Shown piece after piece: positions 58,902-64,000 of a stretch of DNA of 64,000 nt (position 1 is the stretch's first letter; every line of letters starts with the position of its first letter). Below the pieces are notes generated by a model. It had not been told where the DNA came from and did not search any database. It saw nothing but the letters and a program-made list of their open reading frames with translations. Both the position numbers and the translations under genes were made by a program. Source of the DNA: Annulohypoxylon bovei var. microspora (lineage: Eukaryota; Ascomycota; Sordariomycetes; Xylariales; Hypoxylaceae); contig MU405261.1 in the NCBI GenBank assembly GCA_022836615.1, positions 62,001 to 126,000 of the forward strand, in the 5' to 3' direction.

Positions 58902-59702
58902 CTACTCCCCCTTCAACAACCCCTCCAAATACCCCAACCCCCCCAACAGCATGCCCACAGGCTCCCTCCTCTCAATCTCACTCGCAAACTCCTCCCCCCC
59001 AGTCCCCCACCCAACGACCCCAAACCGGACCCCAAACGCCCCGACAAAGTTATCATACGTAGTCTCGGGCTTCACCCGACACAGCCCGCACATGACGCCC
59101 TTCAGCACCTCGACGCCGAACCCGGCCATCGGGAACCGGGCCACGACGGCCCTGTACTCGTCCTCGCTCAGCACGCTCCCGTCGCCCGGCGGGAACCGCG
59201 GCCCCAGGAAGTCCGCCGTGATGCCCAGGTGCGCGAGCGCGACCTCGGGCGCGGGGTGGTGCAGCGCCAGCGACGCGGTGCAGTGCAGCGCGATGGCGTC
59301 CCAGACCGTGCGGCGTCTCATCTCATTCTCGCTTCCCGCCCAGGCTTCCGCCCCCTCGCCGGCGTACCGCCCCGCGAACGCGTACGCGAGGTTCGCGCCG
59401 TCGACCTCGAAGCGCTTGTCGGGCGACACGAGGGCCTTGGTGGTGGCCCAGCCCATGTCGTGCAGGACGGCGGCCAGGACCACGGTCTCGATGTTGAGCG
59501 GGCGCTCCGGGGAGGGTTGGGAGAAGGCGGGCAGCTTCTTGGCGAGGATGAGCGCCCAGTACGCGGCGCGGATGCAGTGGTTGTAGGTCGCCTCGGTGGT
59601 GTGCTGCTTTGTGTACGCGAGGGCCGCGATTGTGATGGGGGAGTGGGGGAACTTGATGCCGATGTTGGGGAGGTCTGGGAAGGGGGTTTCCGGGGTGGAC
59701 AT
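58902..59702 (-). CDS. HD-domain protein, cyanamide hydratase-like
   Basis: A single-exon gene of 266 aa in the HD metal-hydrolase superfamily, similar in layout to fungal cyanamide hydratases (Cah, yeast Ddi2/3), which turn cyanamide into urea. Visible metal residues are His42 (ATYNHCIRAAYWA), the HD pair at 81-82 (LAAVLHDMGWA), and a later His in DAIALHCTASL. The order 'NHCxRxYxW - LHDMG - xDAIxLHT' is that of the family. The C-terminal half includes ALAHLGITADFLGP and VKPETTYDNFVGAFGVRFG. Very high GC at third positions supports coding; a plus-strand frame over the same DNA is a shadow. Substrate is not certain, as many fungal members are uncharacterised. Confidence 0.82.
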   Translation of the reverse strand: MSTPETPFPDLPNIGIKFPHSPITIAALAYTKQHTTEATYNHCIRAAYWALILAKKLPAFSQPSPERPLNIETVVLAAVLHDMGWATTKALVSPDKRFEVDGANLAYAFAGRYAGEGAEAWAGSENEMRRRTVWDAIALHCTASLALHHPAPEVALAHLGITADFLGPRFPPGDGSVLSEDEYRAVVARFPMAGFGVEVLKGVMCGLCRVKPETTYDNFVGAFGVRFGVVGWGTGGEEFASEIERREPVGMLLGGLGYLEGLLKGE

Positions 59703-60588
59703 TTTGGGTGAGGGCTGGGAGTTGTTGTTTACGTGTGTGGCGTTGGGAGAATTGGAGGTTTAGAGCATGATGAGCTTGAAGGAAAGGGAGTAAAGACGTC
59801 GAACAGAAGAAGATATATACAATTCATTCATTAGATATGAAAATCTGCCGATGCAGGACGGAGCTATTTGGCTTTACTGACGCCAGCATCTCATATCCAT
59901 ATTCTCATAACCTCCGCAGGAATTATATATATTGTATATGAAATAGGAGAGGCCGTTAGTATTCACCCTCACCGGAGCTCCGTGCTATAGGACAGGCCCG
60001 CATTGTCATTCTCACTTCTAATAGGTCAAATTGCGCCTCCTTTTTCTAACCTCCGACCCTGATCGGAGACAAGCGTGGATGACGTAAACTATATTCTGGG
60101 GGGTCATCACTCAATCTCCTCGTAGCTAATTTCCGTTTACGGCGGCACTGAAAAGAGATGTTAACGCTGTGTTACCTCTAGTTATAGGTGTGTTGACGCT
60201 GTGTAACCAATTATACCGCATTCCGAATTTAGGTGCTGATTAATACTAACTGGGGTAGCTGACTCATAACACACCCCTTTTTTCCACTCAAATTCCGCCG
60301 GCATACCTCCAATACACTACTAATACACCTCCAAACCCGAGCTTTTGTCTACGTATAATCCAGGCTCTAGCAAGAACATACCCAGGTAGGCACCTAGTTA
60401 TAAGGTATGACCCGCGTTAGACGCATTCTTAGAACGCCATCCCCTACACCGTTTCCACGCCTAGCCTAGATAATTAGATACACTAATGAAACCCGGCTCA
60501 CCAACGCTAATACAATGCCGGTACCTGAATATCATGTTCCTGGCTCCGTCCTCTGCATTCTAAACTGCCTGTTAAGGGTACCTAACTT
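59703..60588. other. Intergenic
   Basis: Upstream of the HD gene and downstream of RAV1. At 60159-60208 there is an imperfect direct repeat (GTTAACGCTGTGTTACC / GTTGACGCTGTGTAACC). No gene is seen. Confidence 0.45.
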
Positions 60589-63500
60589 TTAAAATCCAAA
60601 ACTGTCTAGCAACGAATTGGCATCCGGTTCTTCGAACACGCTCGGCGGCGGCTTCACACCGTGGCTTCCTGTCTTCATGTCCCCTGGAGCAAGGGGTGAC
60701 ATAGGCATGTCTTGTACAACCAACGAACTGCGGCGTCGGAGCAGTTTTCTTGGATCGATTTCTCCGCCGAGATCTGGTCTCGCCAATGGTTGCCGGAGAA
60801 ATTCCCAATTACGAACTAAACAGTTAGCTAGCTGTCGGTATACATATCACGAACATCACGACTCACCAAGATCAAGACCCAACAGATCACAACCCATACG
60901 ATCGTAGAGTCTCGCATTGTGCAAGACGAATTCCCACTCCGTCCTTGGCATCACCTTCGATGCTCCGCGGAGTGTTTGTAAAGTCTTCTGACGAAGTTGA
61001 GAATACAATACGACTAACGCTGGATCATCCGTTAAGAAGAGTTTTGCTTCCAAGTTATTTGACGAGATTGGAGACTCTAGGAGTGTATAAACGGGAGTCT
61101 TTGTGAAATTAGCTTGCCATTCGCGCAGTGAATTTGGGTGAGAACTAACAATCAGAGCGCGAACGGCCATATCTTTCCGCTTCAACATCCAGAAGGCCCA
61201 CGACGCAAGCCAGCGGTTGCCTTCCTGAGCCGCCACGGTGAGAACTTCATTCTCGAGCAACCTTCTAAGTGTCGGCCCATTGTCGCCCTCATACACTCTT
61301 GTAATAGCAATGGCGAGCTGGAGATCCTTAACTTGATGTAGACAGACATTTACTGCATCCTGTAAGTGATTTGCAAGAAGGAAAAAGGCAGCAGCATATT
61401 CTAGATATTATGTTAGTACTTCTCACTTGATAATACCTAGAAGGGCGTACCGAAACGGCGCTTGCTAAGCAGAGCGTAGGCGTTCTTCAACGCTGTGGTT
61501 TTCCACTTGGGATCATCAAAGTTATTCGCCAAGAGTCGTTGTGTTGCACTTTGCTCCCTATTCCAGCTTGCCATGCGCCAGAGACCTTGAAGGACAGTTT
61601 TCTTCTTCAAGGCAAGGTAAAAGAGACTGCAGTCCACGGGGTTCTTCACCTCGCTCTTCGTGTACTCGTTACGAGCCACAATTTCAAATTGTGCTTTCTG
61701 TAAGCTGATTAGAGGAAGGACGTAAAATTTAGACAGTCAAACTTACCACAGCAGCCTCGTCTGTAAGCCACATGAACATGCCGCTTTCTCTCGCATTTTC
61801 CCATAGCAAAGTGCCATGGTATTGGCGGGATACGAAGTCTGTCAGTATATCCTGACTGGTAGAATGATAAGCCCAATTGATTTCTCTCCACGACATGTGG
61901 ATTTCGCTTGTTCTTCCCTTCCTTAGTGCATGTTGTCTAAAGAATAGCATAAACCTCGAACCGTTTTCATCCATCGAGCGACGTTGCTTCTCCACAACCC
62001 CAGAACACTCGACAATGTCCAGTAATTGAATCTGCTCGTGACCAGAAAGTTGAGGAATTGTTATTTTTTGGAGTTTCTCGCAAATAGCCATAGCGATATC
62101 CTCCGTAAAGACTTCGTCATTGTCATCAAACGATGTTGGGGATACAAGGTATGATGATCCGCGCCCATTGGTAGACATAGAGGCCTAAAATATTAGCCAA
62201 TGAAACTTCAAGTAATCTGCGCCACTTACTATTTTGCCTATATAGAACTCTGTTAGGTCGAGACCCAAGTAGTCATCGATCACATCCCCTTCCACATGAT
62301 ATTTTAATGTGTGATTCAAAGCTAGGAGGATGCGCTTAACCACGGTATGCTTTCCTGCCAATATACTCTGGCTAAGAAACTGGGGGTGGAAGACTGGTAA
62401 TGGACCATTCAATCTTTGAATAACGTCAAAGAGGTCTCTAGTTCCATCTTTACGGTGAGGTACACGTGCGTGTGATATTAGTCGGTCAGTTGTTCCGAAC
62501 GTTCTATCATATAAGAATAGTTGATTTCCCGCGCCAATGACCAAATTGCCATCGCTAAGCCAAGTTGAGTCGCCAATAGGATGTGGTGTGAAATCTCGAA
62601 TACTAATCTCGCGGATTGGAGCCCAGGCAGGACCCTTGTTCAAGTAGTCGAATCGCATCTGCGAGAGGAGTACAATGCGATACGGAAATCCAACAGCAAG
62701 TATTGATTGTGAATCCGGTGTAGATGTCCAATCAAGATCTTGTACGGTGTTGTTGTTCTCGAAATTCTGCTTGTACTCCAATCGGGCTCCTCGAATATCC
62801 CAGATTGTTAGTTCTGAATGGTCTCTGTTCACAAGAGCGGCTTTCTTCATCGTGCTACCGTTGACTAGCGCGGGTTCGGACACGCCCGTCTCCATCATGG
62901 ATGTTGAAAGCCATTCAACTCGACTTTTCTCTCGAGATACTCTAGCAGTCCAAAACTCAACGCGGCCGCCATGAGTATACGATACTGCAACGTCACGAGC
63001 AAAGACATCCAAGGAACCAGATATGACAGGCGAAGAACCTGCAGGGTCAACTGGTAAGACATAAGCGAGGTCTCCGGCATCTTCTAACTTGAATCTGGAG
63101 AACTCTCGGAGGCAAGGTCCATAGCCATTACCATTAGTATGGGGCTTAGTAGCATCACCGTCCTTCAAGGGGAGGTGAAGTTCCCAGACTATGCCTCGTT
63201 GCTCCGACGTAACAGTTGCAAGATGTGCGATGGAATCATCCTTGGCCTTCTCCCGAGGAAGCACGAGGATACAGAGGGGTTTGCCGGGGATGTCATACTT
63301 GCAATCGGCAAGCAGGGTATGGACAGGCGATCTGCAATCCCAAACTGAGATGCTATCGTAATGTAGAAAAACGACAAACCTGCCACCTCTGATTAAACAT
63401 ATTCGATGTATGTGGCGCGTCTCTGGGATCACATTATGTCGCAATAATCTCGTCCGTGGCGGACCAGGAGCATGTCGCCATACGATGCTTTCCCCCTTTT

Positions 63501-64000
63501 CGGTTCTCGACACGATCGCGCGACCGCTAAAGTTTCGCACAATCTTCTTGACAGAAGCAGAGTGTCCGGACCAGGTCGCGCAAGGAACCAAGCGACTTTT
63601 AGGATGGGCAGTCGGGTCGAGAAAATCCGCAATATTGCTCTGGAATACTTCTACCTTTCCATCAAAGTGATGAAATAGCATATGTAAGTTGCCCGCGTTT
63701 TTATTGCAATAACTGAGGATTTCAACGTGACATTCTCCCGTCGAAGACCCGAGGAAATCAAAGTCCTTCGATTTGACGTACGCAACATTGTCCACATTTT
63801 CGGCACCCTTGGTCTTGCTACTTATATTCTCCAAAGCCCAGGACGACATACTTCCGTGTCCATCGAAGACGACACAAATTTCCGTGTCCCTGTTTGCGAT
63901 GGATAGTAAGTACTGAAGAGCAACGTCTTCTTTTGCTTCGCCATCCCCTTCTTCCTGGACGGCTCTTTCTGCCGCATTGGCAAGGTCCCGCTGGCTGAGG
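60589..64000 (-). CDS. RAV1: RAV1-like V-ATPase assembly (RAVE) subunit, 5' end outside the window
   Basis: Rav1 with Rav2 and Skp1 forms RAVE, which reassembles the V1 and V0 sectors of the vacuolar ATPase. The frame is open to the right edge; exons visible are 64000-62230, 62184-61747, 61697-61451, 61400-60867 and 60815-60589, with phases agreeing at all four introns. The first exon is WD40-like (GHSASVKKIV, GESIVWRH, FVVFLHYDSISVWD, ELTIWDIRGARLEY). The later exons carry the conserved RAV1 C-terminal domain: LSGHEQIQLLDIVEC, WAYHSTSQDILTDFV, WENARESGMFMWL, LYLALKKKTVLQGLWR-type sequence, and NRWLASWAFWMLKRKDMAV. The protein ends in ANSLLDSFGF. At least about 1,070 aa are present; the missing N-terminal part should hold further WD repeats. 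Confidence 0.9.

Noticed and set aside
58821..59711. 296-aa plus-strand ORF opposite the HD-domain gene
   Set aside because: Same reason: a shadow frame of a very GC-rich gene.
1..64000. A biosynthetic gene cluster
   Set aside because: There is no backbone enzyme (PKS, NRPS, terpene cyclase), so five regulators and scattered enzymes do not make a cluster here.
1..64000. CRISPR arrays, operons, bacterial ribosome binding sites
   Set aside because: The introns and gene families show this is fungal nuclear DNA; no regular spacer-repeat pattern was seen.

Overview
This window is nuclear DNA from a filamentous ascomycete (Pezizomycotina; probably a Sordariomycete, possibly Xylariales). The evidence is: coding regions cut by short introns of about 45-90 nt with GT...AG ends and CTAAC/CTGAC-like branch sites; five fungal-type transcription factors (four Zn(II)2Cys6, one bZIP); typical plant-biomass enzymes (AA9 LPMO with a CBM1, GH5); and very AT-rich transposon debris that looks RIP-mutated. 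Genus-level placement is inference. Exon structures were built by hand from splice motifs and reading-frame continuity, so internal exon edges should be read as models.

Layout. 1-6 kb: the 3' part of an unrecognised modular protein (+), a qa-4-like 3-dehydroshikimate dehydratase (-), a broken flavin amine oxidase fragment (+) and a MAPEG-family membrane protein (-). 7-15.4 kb: two Zn(II)2Cys6 regulators (-) flanking a secreted acid phosphatase (+). 17-21.3 kb: an Atf1-like bZIP regulator (-), a 1.45 kb TIR element with an extremely AT-rich core, and a short Zn(II)2Cys6 protein that looks cut down. 22.9-29.2 kb: a DUF1115-like small protein, a secreted AA9 LPMO-CBM1, a DUF2470 membrane protein and a fourth Zn(II)2Cys6 regulator (-). 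29.2-33.2 kb is a gene-poor stretch. 33.2-40 kb: a tetraspanin (-), a small secreted protein (-) and a secreted M28 leucine aminopeptidase (+). 40.5-45.4 kb: EDC4/Ge-1-like decapping scaffold (-). 46.7-52.5 kb: a small membrane protein (+), a secreted GH5 enzyme (-) and a mitochondrial PP2C-type pyruvate dehydrogenase phosphatase (-). 52.8-58 kb: a 752 bp MITE with a 9 bp target duplication, a probable Pex39-like peroxisomal import factor (+), an unknown 219-aa protein (-), a 277 bp TA-flanked MITE, an AT-rich block and a small single-pass membrane protein (+). 58.9-64 kb: a cyanamide-hydratase-like HD protein (-) and the 3' part of RAV1 (-), which runs off the right edge.

The genes do not form one clear pathway. 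The secreted set (acid phosphatase, AA9 LPMO, GH5, M28 aminopeptidase, small secreted protein) fits a saprotrophic or endophytic plant-associated life. The housekeeping set (EDC4, PDH phosphatase, Pex39-like, RAV1) is conserved and dispersed. The most interesting material is three non-autonomous DNA elements with intact ends and target duplications, a possible excision footprint of one of them, the Pex39-like gene, a loss-of-donor candidate in the LPMO gene, and several small genes with very short first exons.
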